From contig CANJKZ010000174.1 of NCBI GenBank assembly GCA_947471745.1, forward strand, positions 3,581,001-3,645,000: a DNA stretch of 64,000 nucleotides. The letters are read 5' to 3'. The notes below the pieces were generated by a model. It made no database searches. It worked only from the letters and a program-made list of their open reading frames with translations, and was not told the DNA's origin. The stretch comes from Closterium sp. Naga37s-1 (taxonomy: Eukaryota > Streptophyta > Zygnematophyceae > Desmidiales > Closteriaceae). Of the stretch, positions 23,875 through 36,600 are shown in pieces. The position numbers and the translations under genes were made by a program. The first letter of the stretch is position 1, and each line of letters starts with the position of its first letter.

Positions 23875-26800
23875 CTATGTGGGGACGACCTTGGACATGA
23901 TCTCCTCTGTGGTGACGCCAATCATCTCATTGGCACGCTTGAGAGACACAGGCGAGTAGAACCCAGCAGAGTCCTGCAGCAAGAGGAGGGTGGTGGTTGG
24001 GGGAGAGGGGGAGAGGTGGTCAGAAGATCAGTTCAGACAGATCAAAGGTTTCACCTTTAGTCGAGCTGCTCAGTGAACGCAGACATCCTACTAGGTTTGC
24101 ATGCTTGCAAAGACATACCTTGTAACCTTGGTGACAAGGCCGAGCACTGTGAGCTTGTTGCTTGTGGGCATTCCCAGCTGCTACAAAAACTCAAACATCC
24201 CACCCCACTAGCTTTGCATGCTTGGAACGAGATTTGAGACGTCTCAAACTCGGTGCAACTCAGACACCCCTCTAGGTTTGTAGGTTTGCAACGACGCACC
24301 AGGGTGACGAGGCCGAGCGCTGTGAGCTTGTTGCAGGCATCAGCAACGTCAAAGTCAAGCTGCTCGTTGAACTCAGACATCATTAGGTCCTCACACCTCT
24401 CATCCAGCTCCTGAAACAATCAAAAGTCACAAGTGCACGGAATTCTGAGTCGACAATAAACGGCTCAAACCTCTCATCCAGCTCCTACACTCCTACATGC
24501 TGCGTGTTGCGAGTACAACCGTCGCAAATTGCAACGGTACCGCATGGGAGGATGCAACGAGAAAAACAAACAAAACAAAGAAAGGGAGACACGTTGCCTG
24601 ACCTGAAGTGTCGCCTTTCCCTGGGTCATGAGAATGTAGAAAGAGATAATGACCTCCTTGACCTGCTCAGCACACATCATCCAATAGGGGAGACGAAAAG
24701 AGTGTGCAAAAGATGAGTTCTGATGCCCCTCAAAGGAATGTAGAGGGAGATTACCATCATTGGCCTGCTCAGCACACAGCTCCGGTTACGACCGACGGTG
24801 TTTTTGCGTTGTAAAATGTTGGGGTTGCAAAAAAAAAAAGTCTCAAAACCCAAAACAAGTGACCAGAAATGTGAGCCAGAAGGAGATTGTACCTCCCCCG
24901 CCTTGCCCCCTCACACACACGTGCGCACCTCCTGTTCAATGACTTGGTGGAAAATGTTGAGCAGCGTGCCGTTGCCACTGTCGAGTGTGCCATCTTCCCA
25001 ACTACACTTACCCACACCTCAAGCACACTCAGACACACACGTGCGCACCTCCTGTGCAATGACTACGTGGAAAATGTTGAGCAGCGTGCCATTGCCACTG
25101 TCGAGCTGCTTTTCGAGTTTACTCGAAACTTCCCTCCCCCCGTTACACTCATAAACCCACACCAATGCGCACCTGCGCCTCCCCCTCCTCCATACCCCAC
25201 ACTAACACACGCGCGCACCTCCTGTTCAATGACTTGGTGGAAGATGTTGAGGAGCGTGCCGTTACCAATGTCCAGCGTGCTGTCTCCCCCTCTACACCCA
25301 CCCACCCCTCAAGCACGCACTCGCACACACACACACACACGCACCTCCTGTTCAATGACTTGGTGGAAGATGTTGAGGAGCGTGCCGTTACCAATGTCCA
25401 GCGTTCTGTCTCCCTTTCTACACCCACGCACCCCTCAAGCACGCACTCGCACACACACACACGCGCGCACCTCCTGTTCAATGACTTGGTGCAAAATGTT
25501 GAGCAGCGTGCCGTTGCCACTGTCGAGCGTGCCATCTTCCCAACTACACTTACAAACACCTCAAGCACACTCAGACACACACGCGCGCACCTCCTGTTCA
25601 ATGACTTGGTGGAAGATGTTGAGCAGCGTGCCATTGCCGCTGTCCAGCTGCTTGGCATACATGGCGTTCATCATCGCCTGGTTGTATGCCGCCATCTTGC
25701 TCTGGTAGCTGGGAGGAGGAGAAGGGGGTGCAGGTGGAAGTGGGGGGATCGGGCCACAAAGAGCTGCTTGGCATACATGGCGTTCATCATCGCCTGGTTG
25801 TATGCCGCCATCTTGCTCTGGTAGCTGGGAGGAGGGGGGAGATGGATGGGAGGAGGATGGGGATCACTACGGGCTGCTTGGCATACATGGCATTCATCAT
25901 CGCCTGGTTGTATAACGCCATCTTGCTCTGGTAGGTGAAGGAAGTGGTGGGAGAAAAAGGGCACTAAGAGCTTCGAAAAGACCCTACTTGACTCTCAGAA
26001 TCATGTACTCACCACGCAGATTCGACATCATGGAGGAGAATTTGAAGTTGACTCCGAAGGTAGGTAGGTCGGGTACTTACGCAGTGTACATCTTGGAGAA
26101 GTAGGCAAAGACTGCAGCTGCATTGTGAGGCGCCTCAACACTCGGATCCCAATGCAGGTGCTGAAGCTTGAGTGCAGGTAGGCAGGTTACTCACGCAGTG
26201 TACATCTTGGAGAAGTAGGCAAAGACTGCAGCCCCGATGGTGTAGGCCACTGCAACGTCAAATTTCTCGATCTTAAACGACACGAAAAGAGCCGTCTGCA
26301 GGGATGGAGGGATGCATCACGGATGGAGGGATGCATCACGGATGGAGGGATGGATCACGGATGGAGGGATGGGTGGGTGGATGGAGGGATGCATTGAGGC
26401 GCCTCAAAGATGGTGTAGGCTGCGATGTCAAATCTCTTGATCTCAAACGACAGGAAGAGAGCCGTCTGCATGGATGGAGGGATGGATGGAGGCACGAATT
26501 AGCACTTAGAAAGAAATAATATTATTGAGGCTCCTGAAATATGGTGTAGGCCACTGCAACTTCAAAGCTCTTGATCTCAAATGACAGGAAGAGAGCGGTT
26601 TGCAAGGATGGAGGGATGTGGGATGGAGGCGAGAATATCCTTGAGGCATCTAGGAACAGCAGAGATCAGGTAGTTGACCGAGTCCCTGGGAATGAGCCCC
26701 GGATTATTCCCCCAGCAATCCCGACAGAAGCAACCAGAGGGGCCCACACTCACCCCACCACCACACCCACACTAACCCTACCAGACACACCCTACCAGTC

Positions 26801-29800
26801 AACCTCCCAGTCACCCTACTCCACCCACGGCACTCACCAGACCTCCGATGGCTGAGATCATGTAGTTGACCGTGTCCCTGGGAGTGAGCCCCGGATTCTT
26901 CTTCTCAGGCTGCACACACAGAGCAAAGCGAGTGGGTAATAACAAAGAGGGTGGGAATGAGCAAGCGAGGAAGCCGACGCCAGGTAGGAAGCTGAAGAGG
27001 GCTATTTAGGACAAGGAGAGAGAGGGAGAGACGGTGATTCGATATAAGCACACGTTGCCACACCAGCACCATCTCGATTTGCCATGGAACTGCTTTTGAA
27101 CTGCTTGAACTCGATCGTCCGGTCGTCCAGCTTCCCTGGTCTAGATTCCCTTGACCCCTCTTTCTCGTTATAAGCACAAGCCAATCCGATTTAAGCACAT
27201 CCCAATTCGATATAAGCACACGTGGGCTCACCAGAACCATCTCGATATCCGCCATGGGAATGCTCTTGAACTGCTTGAACTCGATCGTCCTGTCGCCCAG
27301 CTTCCCTGGCTTCACCTTCTTGCCAGAGGTGGGTCTGTTGGGTCCACAGTGGAGGTGTGAGGGGGTGTGACGAGGTGTGAGGAGGTGTGAGGGGATGTAT
27401 GGAGGTGTGAGGGGGTGTATGGAGGTGTGGGGGTGTATGGAGGTGTGGGGGTGTAAGGTGTGAGGGGATGTATGGAGGTGTGAGGGGATGTATGGAGGTG
27501 TGAGGGGGTGTATGGAGGTGTGAGGGGGTGTATGGAGGTGTGAGGGAGTGTATGGAGGTGTGAGGGTGTGGGGGTGTAAGGAGGTGTGAGGGGGTGTATG
27601 GAGGTGTGAGAGGATGTATGGAGGTGTGAGAGGATGTATGGAGGTGTGAGGGGGTGTATGGAGGTGTGAGGGCGTGTATGGAGGTGCGAGGGGGTGTGAG
27701 GAGGTGTGCAGAGGTGAGAGGTTGCAGGGAAGGGGCAACAACGACTCGTTCAGATGTTGGCTCTTGAATCTAGCTTGGTACGATGAATGTAAGAGTAGGA
27801 ACACAAACATCACGGTTCCGCTGCTTACCTGTAGACGACAATAACTCGTTCGAATGTGGGCTCCTGAATAGTGGTCAGACCGATAAGGTCCCTGTCACAG
27901 GAGGGTGGGTGGGTGGCAAGGAAGGCGGGAAAGGAGACAGGTGACATTGAGAATTCTCAAATATAACTGGGAATGAGGGTCAGTGGGCGGGAAGGAAGCC
28001 GGGGAAGACACCAGAAGGCGTGTGGGTGGGGTTAGAGACAAAGTTGGGGGGGGACAGAGAGGGGAAAACAGCATGGGGTAAACACACTCACCCAACAACT
28101 CACCCAACAACACTCACCCAGCCACATCCACCCAACCAACCACACCCAACCAACCATACCCAACCAACCACACCCAACCAACCATACCCAACCAACCACA
28201 CCCAACCAACCACAACCACCCAACCACACCTCACTCCACCGCACCAAACCCAACCACACTCACTTGACAGGCAGATTCTCCAGCCGAATCCTCTCGCAGT
28301 GAAGCTTCCCCGCAGCATCGTGCCTCTTGGCAACGAGAGGGTCATTCTCCCCCGCGTCCTCATCGTCACTTGAGTCCACACTGCTGCGCCCCTCGAAAGC
28401 CGCACCCAACCACAGCTCAATCGCCCAAACCCGCTCACCCACCCACAGCCAACCCAACCACACCCAGCCCAAGTGCACTCACTTCACCAGTTTTGAGACG
28501 TCTCAAAACCAGCCCAAGTGCACTCACTTCACCGGTAAATTCTCCAGCCGAATCCGCTCGTAGTGAAGCTTCCCAGCAGCATCGCGCCTCTTGGCCACGA
28601 GAGGATCATTCTCCCCCACGTCCTCGTCATCACTCGAGTCCACACTGCCGCGCCCCACGTGAGCCGCCTTGGCCTCCTTCTGTAGCTGGTGGGCCAGCCG
28701 CCCCACAGGGTCTTCTGTTGTCGTCGTTACGGTTACCTCCTCATCCTTCTTCAGGCTGGGGAATTTGTAAAGAGGGTGTGTATGCACAAGGGCATGTGTG
28801 AGTGGTTGACTTCTCATGTGCCAACCGGCTTGGCTTCGCCCGCTCATGCAACTTGCCCCTCCACTCGCTCGCACATGTCAGCAAGGAGAGCACTGAGCTT
28901 ACCCCAGGCGGGTGATGGCGAAGAGCCAGAGGGGAGAGATGAGGACGTCGATCTTGGGGTCAATGAAGAGGTCCGTGGTCTTGTCCACGCCCACCCCCTT
29001 GCCCACCCCACGTGATCTTCCCCCTCCCTTGCACGTGCACAACGAGCAGCACGGCGGGGAGCCAACTCACCCGAGGCGTGTGATGGCGAAGAGCCAGAGG
29101 CGGGAGATGAGGACGTCGATCTTGGGGTCAATGAAGAGGTCCGTGGTCTTGTCCACGCCCACTCCCCGGCGGAACAGCAGGTACTGTGAGTGGGTGGATT
29201 GCACACAGAAAACGAAGGCATAGGACAGGACAATACAGAAACTTGAAGCATAGCCCATGGGAAGGTTGTTGTCAATGAAGAGGTCCGTGGTCCTATCCAC
29301 ACCCACCCCCCGGCGGAACAGCAGGTACTGTGGGTGGCACACAGAAAGCGAATCCATATAGGACAATACAGTACAGGGGTTAATGGAAGAATGACAACTG
29401 ACAATAGCTTTGCTCAACGAAGAGTGGATTGAGTCCACCACAACTCCCTGACGGAACAGGCGTTACTGTGGCACAGAGGCGGCGCGAGAGGAACAAACGG
29501 CAGGACTATAATAGTCGAACAAGACTGGATGTCTAGAAAATAGACATCACTGACATTCCTGGCCCCCAAGCCACTCACGTGCTTGCCATTGTCAGGCAGC
29601 TCCTCGGGGTTGAGATCCGTGGCTCCACTGGCGTAGAATCAACACTGAACGTTCCAGAAACTCGTTCCAACACCCAGTGCCTGCTGGCCGCTCACTCACG
29701 CGCTTGCCATTGTCCCTCACGCCAACCCACTCACGTGCTTGCCATTGTCGGGCAGCTCCTCGGGGTTGAGATCCGTGGCTCCACTGGCGTAGAAACGTTC

Positions 29801-32058
29801 AAACAGCCCGCTGTCCAGCTGCAAAATGGGGGTTGATGGGTGTGACGAGGGAGGAAGAGTGGGGCGGGGCAGAAAGGGAGAAGTTCGGAGATTGAGATAA
29901 AGGCCATGCTTTGACTTGTGCAGGAACGGTACCTGAGTTTCATTGAATTGGACAGACCGCAAGAACCACGGCCACGAGTGGCTAATCAACCACCCCCCAG
30001 CGGCCTTCCCAATGAATCTTCGGGAGTTTGAGGCACTGGGTAGTACATGGAACATACCTTCTTCTTGTTGACAACGATGGGCAGGTTGATGAGGTAGCTG
30101 CAGCTGGTGGCGACGCGGTATTCCTCCATCGACATTGGCTTGTAGTTGCTCTTCTGCAGCAGCGCCACCACCTCTTGCAGCACCTCGCCCTCCATGCGGT
30201 TCAGCTGCTCCTCGTTCAGCTTCTCATTCTTCACCCGCTGCTTGCCGCCCACCGGGTCGAAGTACGAGTAGCGCTCCTGGGAGGCGAAGGGACGAGGACA
30301 GGGGGGAGAGGAGGCGGGAAAGACGAGGGAAACGGGACAAGTAAAGGGATGTAAATTCTGTGCACTGATTCTGCTGATTCTGTTGACGCGTTTAGTAACG
30401 CTTGAGAAGTTAGAAGTATGGAGCCGTGCTCATTACGAGACCATCAAATCTGAGAATGAACCATGCGCGGATGATGTGTGCATTGAACGTCCGCGAGGAC
30501 GTTACAAGCATTGAACCATTGTCACAATGAGAACGTCAAACCTCGGTTCCTACGTCGCACGAATGTTGCTCGTACCACGACTCTTTCTAACCGCCGAGCC
30601 GCGCTCACCATGAGACGGTCGAGGATGACGAGCATTTCGAGGCGCTACAAACCATCGAGCCGTGTTCACCACGTCGAATCTGAGGACCACGCGCGGGTGA
30701 CGAGCATTTCGAGACGCTACAGCGGCCATGCGTGCTCACCATGAGACGGTCGAATCTGAGGTTGTACCACGCGCGGATGACCGCCGCCACTCGATTGCAG
30801 AGCTTGTCGAACTCCGTTTTGTCCGACTCGTTCACTGCTCGCGGGGAGGAAAGGGTAGAGGCAGTGGGGTTCCGGAGTTAGGGGGAAAAGGTAGAGACTG
30901 GACGCACCCCAAAATCTGCACCCTAAAATAGTTCTACTTGTGGGGAGGAAACTGGAGAAAGTTGGAGAGACTATCAAACTCAATAAAAGAAGGGAAAGTG
31001 ATAAACAATTAAGTGAAAATGCAAATGCTGGGAGGGTGGAGGGAACGCGGGGTCGCAAGCGGAAGCACGAGGCGAGCGACGACTGGAACTGACGAGGGAT
31101 GGGGCAACCGGCGAACATTGCGAAAAGGCGTAGGGAACCGACGCACATTACGAAAATGCGTTAGTCTGGGATGCAGCGCGAAGAATCTGACAGAAGGAAA
31201 GCGAAGGGGAGCATGAAGGACAAAGTCAATCATCATAAGGGCGACGATATTGCGACTGTACGCACCGATGAGGCTTGACAGAAGATTGATGATCCTGTCG
31301 CGATGGGTTACGATGACCATCTCCTTCTCCATCGCCAACACCTCGTTGCGCGAAATCGGTTGCTGCAGGAGAGAAACGAAGCACAGAAAGAAAAATGGAA
31401 AATGCCGTAACGAATCACACCGTTCCCATCCCGCGTAGGAGATATTATTGCAGATGTCATCGTCGAAACTGTAGGAACTACTGCCACCATTGGTTGCGTT
31501 GACATTTCTCCCGTCGCAATGTCGCGCATGCCAGCAAAGGCTTCATGGTGTTAGTCCGGACGACGTTCCGCTTGAACCACAATGTCTCTATACGAGCAGG
31601 AAAAGCTGAACGAGATACGCGACAAGATGCTTGAAACTTATCGCAAACACAGTTAGAAACAAAATGCACGCAAATATGTATATATACATCAATTTACAGT
31701 GACAGCAGCTTGTTTCTATTATGATACTGACCATGTCGTCCAAGTTTGTGCGTGCGACGATGTCGGTGAAATCCTTGAAAGTGTCTGTCGCTAAGGCCTT
31801 AGCGTCGTTGAGTTTGTCCTCTGCAAGCTCCCGTAGATTATTCTCCTGCTGATCGGTCTTAACAGCTCGAACCGGAAGTCCCGCTTTACGGCGAGCGACG
31901 CGCGGAGAACGGACAGTTGAACGAACAGGAGCGGCGAGCCGAAGTTCTTTCCTGAAAAAACCAGCGGAAGAAACGCGGCACGGCTGGGTGCTCCTAGAAG
32001 CACGTGCTGTCGTTAGAGACGGCGCACGCGAGGCCAGACCCAGAGCTGTGGCTGACAT
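23875..32058 (-). CDS. DUF3754 (TMEM143-like) membrane protein with plastid transit peptide, 630 aa
   Basis: Fifteen exons chain in frame: 32058-31732, 31362-31266, 30837-30740, 30276-30058, 29818-29735, 29183-29071, 28755-28528, 27891-27829, 27334-27232, 26909-26838, 26295-26195, 25708-25591, 24662-24603, 24410-24300 and 23973-23875 (TAG); 1893 nt. The N-terminus ([20 protein letters not shown]..., Arg/Ser-rich, ending near PVRAVK) looks like a chloroplast transit peptide. Recognisable blocks of the plant DUF3754 family are [60 protein letters not shown] and [12 protein letters not shown] hydrophobic region at about residues 455-500 ([10 protein letters not shown] ... [13 protein letters not shown]) is the membrane segment. 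An acidic linker ([15 protein letters not shown]) lies in exon 7. Biochemical function is unknown. The start is the first ATG and gives the transit peptide directly. Almost every intron contains echoes of a neighbouring exon. Confidence 0.9.
24105..24300 (-). repeat. Partial copy of DUF3754 exon 14, with palindrome between copies
   Basis: Downstream of exon 14, about 24108-24170 repeats its last part (GCAACAAGCTCACAGTGCTC, GGCCTTGTCACCAAGG). The true exon end and the echo are separated by TTTGAGACGTCTCAAA at 24233-24248, embedded in repeated 'CTAGGTTTGCATGCTTGCAA'-like DNA. Confidence 0.75.
24930..25935 (-). repeat. Half-exon copies on both sides of DUF3754 exon 12
   Basis: The intact exon is 25708-25591. 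Upstream in transcription are two copies of its first half (about 25933-25875 and 25825-25765: acceptor, [20 protein letters not shown]). Downstream are five copies of its second half (starting near 25530, 25405, 25280, 25110 and 24980: [15 protein letters not shown] plus donor). Upstream echoes keep the acceptor and downstream echoes keep the donor. Intervening DNA is CA-rich (ACACACGCGC). Confidence 0.92.
26070..26600 (-). repeat. Partial copies of DUF3754 exon 11
   Basis: The second half of exon 11 with its donor is repeated at about 26125-26083. The first half with its acceptor is repeated at about 26465-26411 and 26600-26537. Palindromes GAGGCGCCTC at 26123-26140 and 26394-26407 lie at the copy boundaries. 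GATGGAGGGATGCATCACG minisatellite units fill 26303-26390. Confidence 0.85.
26640..27145 (-). repeat. Partial copies of DUF3754 exons 10 and 9
   Basis: About 26650-26712 repeats exon 10 (GGGGCTCATTCCCAGGGAC). About 27056-27140 repeats exon 9 (CTGGACGACCGGACGATCGA and following, including a donor-like end). Each echo lies in the intron just downstream of its source exon. Confidence 0.8.
27350..27715. repeat. GGAGGTGTGAGGGGGTGTAT minisatellite in a DUF3754 intron
   Basis: About 18 units of 18-21 bp (GTATGGAGGTGTGAGGGG) fill the intron between exons 8 and 9, starting directly beyond the exon 9 acceptor. On the coding (minus) strand it reads as a long pyrimidine-rich CCTCACACCTCC tract. Confidence 0.95.
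28085..28420 (-). repeat. CCAACCAACCACACC repeats and a partial copy of DUF3754 exon 7
   Basis: 28110-28215 is a tandem of CCAACCAACCACACC/CCAACCAACCATACC units. About 28410-28265 repeats the 3' two-thirds of exon 7 ([20 protein letters not shown] ... [10 protein letters not shown]) with its donor. The palindrome GTTTTGAGACGTCTCAAAAC at 28490-28509 lies between two copies of CCCAAGTGCACTCACTTCAC. Confidence 0.9.
28490..28509. repeat. Palindrome, core GAGACGTCTC
   Basis: Perfect 20-mer GTTTTGAGACGTCTCAAAAC between two copies of CCCAAGTGCACTCACTTCAC. Confidence 0.95.
28905..29335 (-). repeat. Partial copies of DUF3754 exon 6
   Basis: About 29330-29272 repeats the acceptor and first half ([18 protein letters not shown]). 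About 28990-28905 repeats most of the remainder ([16 protein letters not shown] ... FAITRLG). The intact exon 29183-29071 lies between an upstream acceptor-bearing echo and a downstream echo. Confidence 0.88.
29575..29735 (-). repeat. Copies of DUF3754 exon 5 end
   Basis: 29640-29576 repeats the 3' part of exon 5 ([19 protein letters not shown] plus donor); a shorter piece (NGKR plus donor-like GTGAGT) is at about 29712-29690. Both lie just downstream of exon 5. Confidence 0.85.
30595..30735 (-). repeat. Degenerate copies of DUF3754 exon 3 end
   Basis: Two diverged copies of the exon 3 donor region (CGTCTCATGGTGAGC-like and flanking CGAATCTGAGGACCACGCGC) separated by AGCATTTCGAGGCGCTACA. They lie in the intron directly after exon 3. 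Confidence 0.65.
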
Positions 32059-32919
32059 GATGCTCTGACAATCAGCAGCCGTTGGTGTGCTGTGCTTCCT
32101 GCTGGTGGGTTGGGTAGCCTTGGGATTTGTTTTCCTGGACTGGACTAGAGCAAACAAGCGATTCAAGCAGCAGTAGAGGCAGAATGGAACCAACCAAAGG
32201 ACAATCCCAAGATGACTGATGGTGACACTGTTATCCGAAAACGGGTGAGCGGGATTGGAATTTGGGATCACGTGTAGAGTGACGACTCATGGGACAAGTC
32301 TGACACCACAGATCGGCCCGGAAAAAAAGGAAATCTCTAGGCTTCTTGACTGGCTGTGCCGTACCAAAACCAGCCTAATCACACTGAAACGAAGTAACCA
32401 CCAGATTCGCCAGGACCCACGAGCACCCCCCCCTTCCACCCCAACAATTCCGCCTTTTACCACTTCAGTGTGTTGCGGAACAAGGATGGGGGGATTCGAG
32501 CCTCTGCAGAAAAAGATCGCGAGGAGGGAAGCACAGATGCGCGGGCAGGCCTCCGCCATGGATTTGCTTGGATCTGTCGCTTGTGTGTTTCTTGACCGAT
32601 AAAGGTCTCACGAAGAGTGATTGGTGCTCTTATGTTCTTCACGTGTTGGGATCGTTAAGGTTCTTAGCCAATCATTTTTTGCCACGAACTACGAGTAGCA
32701 AGCATGATTGGGCAATGTACCTTGCCAGAATACACATGCTAGGACGATCTTTTTTTGCGGTCAAGTTCGTTATAAAAATCGTGCATTGGGGCACATGTAG
32801 GAAGGGTTTGTGATTCAATTTTGAATGATTCCCCGAAACTTGTTTCTCTCGTTTCTAATGCTGTGCTTGGTGTTATATATGACAGACAAGTGTGGTTTCT
32901 ATAATCAGTATTCGTTTGA
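32059..32919. other. 5' flank of the DUF3754 gene up to the hAT insertion
   Basis: No gene recognised; short frames on both strands have no motif. The segment next to 32058 is the presumptive DUF3754 promoter, reading leftward. The hAT target site (CCTCGGAC) begins at 32920. Confidence 0.5.
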
Positions 32920-33428
32920 CCTCGGACCAGGGCTGATTTTATCAGGGTAATTACCCTGATTTCAGGGTGATTACAGGCTTCTCAACTGCTGGGCCCTGCA
33001 ATTTCAGTTTTTTTTACTTGTGAACTCTGATCCAATCAGACAAGTTACTTAACGAACCCTGAAGTCTTATAACTAGACTCAGAGTAGTGTACTTGCGGAC
33101 TATGTCTATGAAGAGTATGCGTTCGGTGGACCCTGAATGCGAGGGTATCGGGACGAAGGTTCCTCGAAGTTTCCTTTCGATAACCCCCCCCCCCTGTGCG
33201 TAATCATTACTTCGCGTGGCCCCATGTGAGGTACCCCGTTCACGCGCTGGACTGGCGTAATAACGACACTGAATTCCAACACCGTGCTGTAAAGACAGCT
33301 GTCAACAGTGACAACGCACCCAAATCTATGATACGTTGCTGCCACGCGCACCTCGCAGTGCACAGCATGCCTCTGCCATTCACCAGAACGGCATGTTGAC
33401 AGTATGCGTTGGCAGCTAAGCAGTCCTT

Positions 33429-33464
33429 TAATGAATTCGGCCGTGCATCTACGGCCGAATTCAT
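33429..33464. repeat. Perfect hairpin upstream of the hAT transposase
   Basis: AATGAATTCGGCCGT and its exact reverse complement ACGGCCGAATTCATT are separated by the 6-nt loop GCATCT. It lies about 170 bp before the transposase ATG, so it could be a regulatory or transposase-binding structure; no role is shown. Confidence 0.85.
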
Positions 33465-33637
33465 TGACGAATGTTGCCATCAATCTTGTGGCATCGCGCC
33501 GCGGTGGTTTCGTGATGACCCCGCCATCTCCAATCTTCCTTTCCTTCCCCCTACCCAGAGCCAGGCTTCCTTCGCTTCCTGCTTTTCGTTCAGTATCACA
33601 CTTTCCTCTCGCTCCATCTTTCCCCTAGCTCGCCGCC

Positions 33638-36600
33638 ATGGAGGCCCTGCCGGCCGACGAAGATGCTCCTCAGGCTGGCCCTGACGAGCCACCTTTACCG
33701 GCGAAACCGACAACGCAAGCCTTGCCGGAGAAAGCATCAGATGATCCCCGGTCTGGGCTCGATTTTCTTAGAGCTACCGGTGCTCCGGTGACACCAGAAC
33801 CTCCTAGGTCTACGGTTCATGACTCTGCTGCTAGAGTAACCCCTACTCCTTCTGATTCTCCACATCCTGTCGCCTTCACTCTACCCCCGGATGTTGCTTC
33901 TTGCAGCAAAGATCCCCCACCGCCATCGCCTAGCCCCACTCCAAGCACGGTGCGTGTGTCTGTTGGCCCGCCGTCGGCTTCTTCCACTCCCAAGCGAGCG
34001 CGAAATGGGAAGTGGGCGCAGAGTACTCTGGTCGTTGGAGGCCGCCGTATTCCACCGCCTGACAATGACAAAGAAGCTGAGCAACCGGAGGAAGTTGACA
34101 TCCCTGTGCGCGCGGATACCGGCTCGCCCGCACTCACCAAGATGCAGCTGCGAGAGCAGGTGTACCTTGAGGCGAGTATTAACTACGAGACGAAGTGGTC
34201 GCAACACTTTTCCTGGCTGGTGTTTGGGAAGACCAAGGACGGTTTTCCATACGTGAAGTGCTCCATCTGCATGTCGTACGCGAAGGGGAACACGAGGTAC
34301 GCCATGCAAGGTGACGACGGTGGCCGTGACTTGCAGACGCAGTCGTTCAGGGCGCACGAGCATACGGACGCACACAAGGCGGCGGTGAATCGGTAGTTGA
34401 AGCTTGCGGCGGGCATCCGCGAGGGCCAGCAGGCGATTTTTGACTTCATCAACTCCGACGTCGAGGGGCGGCGCGCGATTCGTCTCATGCGGTCTACGCA
34501 GTTCCTGTGCCAGTGCGACGCGCCGATTAGCATGTTTCCGAAGCTGATGCGGCATCTTGCGGAGCAGGACACGCCAGACATTCCTCGACAATCTTACGGC
34601 GTGTATCTCACACGGTATTTAATCTTACCGTTAGATTGCAGCTGGATAGGTGACGTGTGGTTTTTTTATTACGATCCTGACCATTTTATTCTCCTCTGTG
34701 CAGATACGGGTTCCAACAAATGGTTCACAGCATCAGTACATACCTCACTCGGGTCCAGATGGACCACATCCTCGCATCCCCCTTCCTGGGCATTCAGTGC
34801 GACGAGAGCACAGACCGAACACGAGGGAAACACATGATTGTGTACCTTACGTTTTTTAAGAATCGCCAAATCGCATGCGAGTTCTTTACATTGCTGACGG
34901 TTGAGCGGTGTGATGCAGGGTCTCTGTTCGAGGTGCTTCTGAACCATCTCCGCTCCGCAGCCGTCGATGTGTCCAAGATCGTCGGCATCAGCACGGATGG
35001 TGCGTCGGTCATGACCGGGAAAGAAAACGGATTGGTGGCGCGTCTTCGGGAACACGTTCCGCACCTGTTTTCATGCCACTGCATCGCCCACCGGTGTGTA
35101 TCAAGTTTTCTAGTTGGTGTGGTTTTCTACGTATAAGATTAACCAATTACCTCTTGATTTGTATTCCCTGCATCCTACAGTGAGGCGTTGGCCGTGAAGG
35201 ACGCCGCTGAGTCAAACGAGGACCTTGGCATGGTCGACAAAGTGGTGCGCACAGTGGCGACGCTTCTCGGAAACTCAAGCGTGTGGAGTCAGCGCTTCAA
35301 GTACCTTCAGCGAGTGATCTACCAGACAAACCTCGAGGTCCAAGGAATCCACACGGTTCGATGGCTGTCACGAGGTGATGCGGTGCGCAGGCTGTGCAAG
35401 GTCCTCGGCGCTTGCATCGTGCTGCTCTGGGAGCACAACCACAAGGCCTACGAGATTGTGACGTGCTACAAGTTCCAGTTCTGTTTGTTTTTCCTGGCCA
35501 ACATTCTGGCCGACATGAACGACCTCAACCGCTGCTTCCAGAGGCGTGAGGTGTGATTGAATGCTAGTATAATGTTGAGATGGGAAGTGTAATCCTACAC
35601 TTTTGCTAATCCTACTCCCTGTTGTTGATTGCATGTGTGACAGCTGGATGTGACTGAGATTTCGAAGACTATTGAGTCCACCACGAGTGACCTGACGGAG
35701 CGCTACTTGACGACAAACAAACCGTTCGGGGACGAGGGCAAGAGCTGGCTGGTAAACTTCCTCAAGGTCCACAAGGAGGGTGGAGGCAAGCAGGTCCGGG
35801 TTCGAGGCGTGGACGGAGAGGGACGCCCAATCAACCACCTCTACACCATGCATGAGAGGGAGCTGAAGGGCCACAAGCAGGGAAGCACCTACGCAGACTG
35901 CGTGAAGCTGTGCCGCCAATTTGCCCGCGACTGCGTGGACAACCTGAACGAACGGCTGGATGACCTTGGGAAGCTGGGCCCGACGAAGCTGTTCCGGGCG
36001 GGGAAGTGGCCGAAGATCAAGGCCCAGCGAGAGAAGAAGTGCAAGGAGTGGCTGCACGGATGCAGCAGGCTCTTCCGCCACAAGCTGCCGGGATTCGACC
36101 TCAAAGCAGCAGAGAGGGAGCTCCCGACATTCTGCGCGATCATGGAGTCACACCATGAGATGGAGAGCTTCGCCCAGTGCCTTCACAACTTTCTTGGGAG
36201 CGTAGACTCAAAGAGGTAGGCCACTGCATGCGTACGAGTTTTTTACCTATTTGATTTTTATGTTGGTGATTATTAACATGTTGAATTCCAACTTGTTGAT
36301 TTATTAACTTGTTGATACTTTTACATGTTTTGTTGTGTTTCGAATGTGCCTGGCAGGAGATGGCCCAACCTCATCCTGCTGTGGCAGGCGCTGGCTGTGC
36401 TTCCCCTCTCCACCGTGGAGTGCGAGAGGGGGTTCTCCAGGCAGAACATCATCAAGTCCTGGGTGCGTGGAGCGCTCTGCAACGCGCGTCTGGGGGAGCT
36501 GATGCAGATATCGCTCCTGAAGTACGAGATCGAATGGCCGGAGGCACTGGAGGTGTGGAGGTCCATGCGGAGGAGGCGCCCTGTGAAGAGCCTGAAGCTG

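Noticed and set aside
27350-27715. Coding sequence in the Pro/His-rich minus-strand frame over the GGAGGTGTGA minisatellite
   Set aside because: Intronic by the in-phase exon model; the frame is produced by the repeat.
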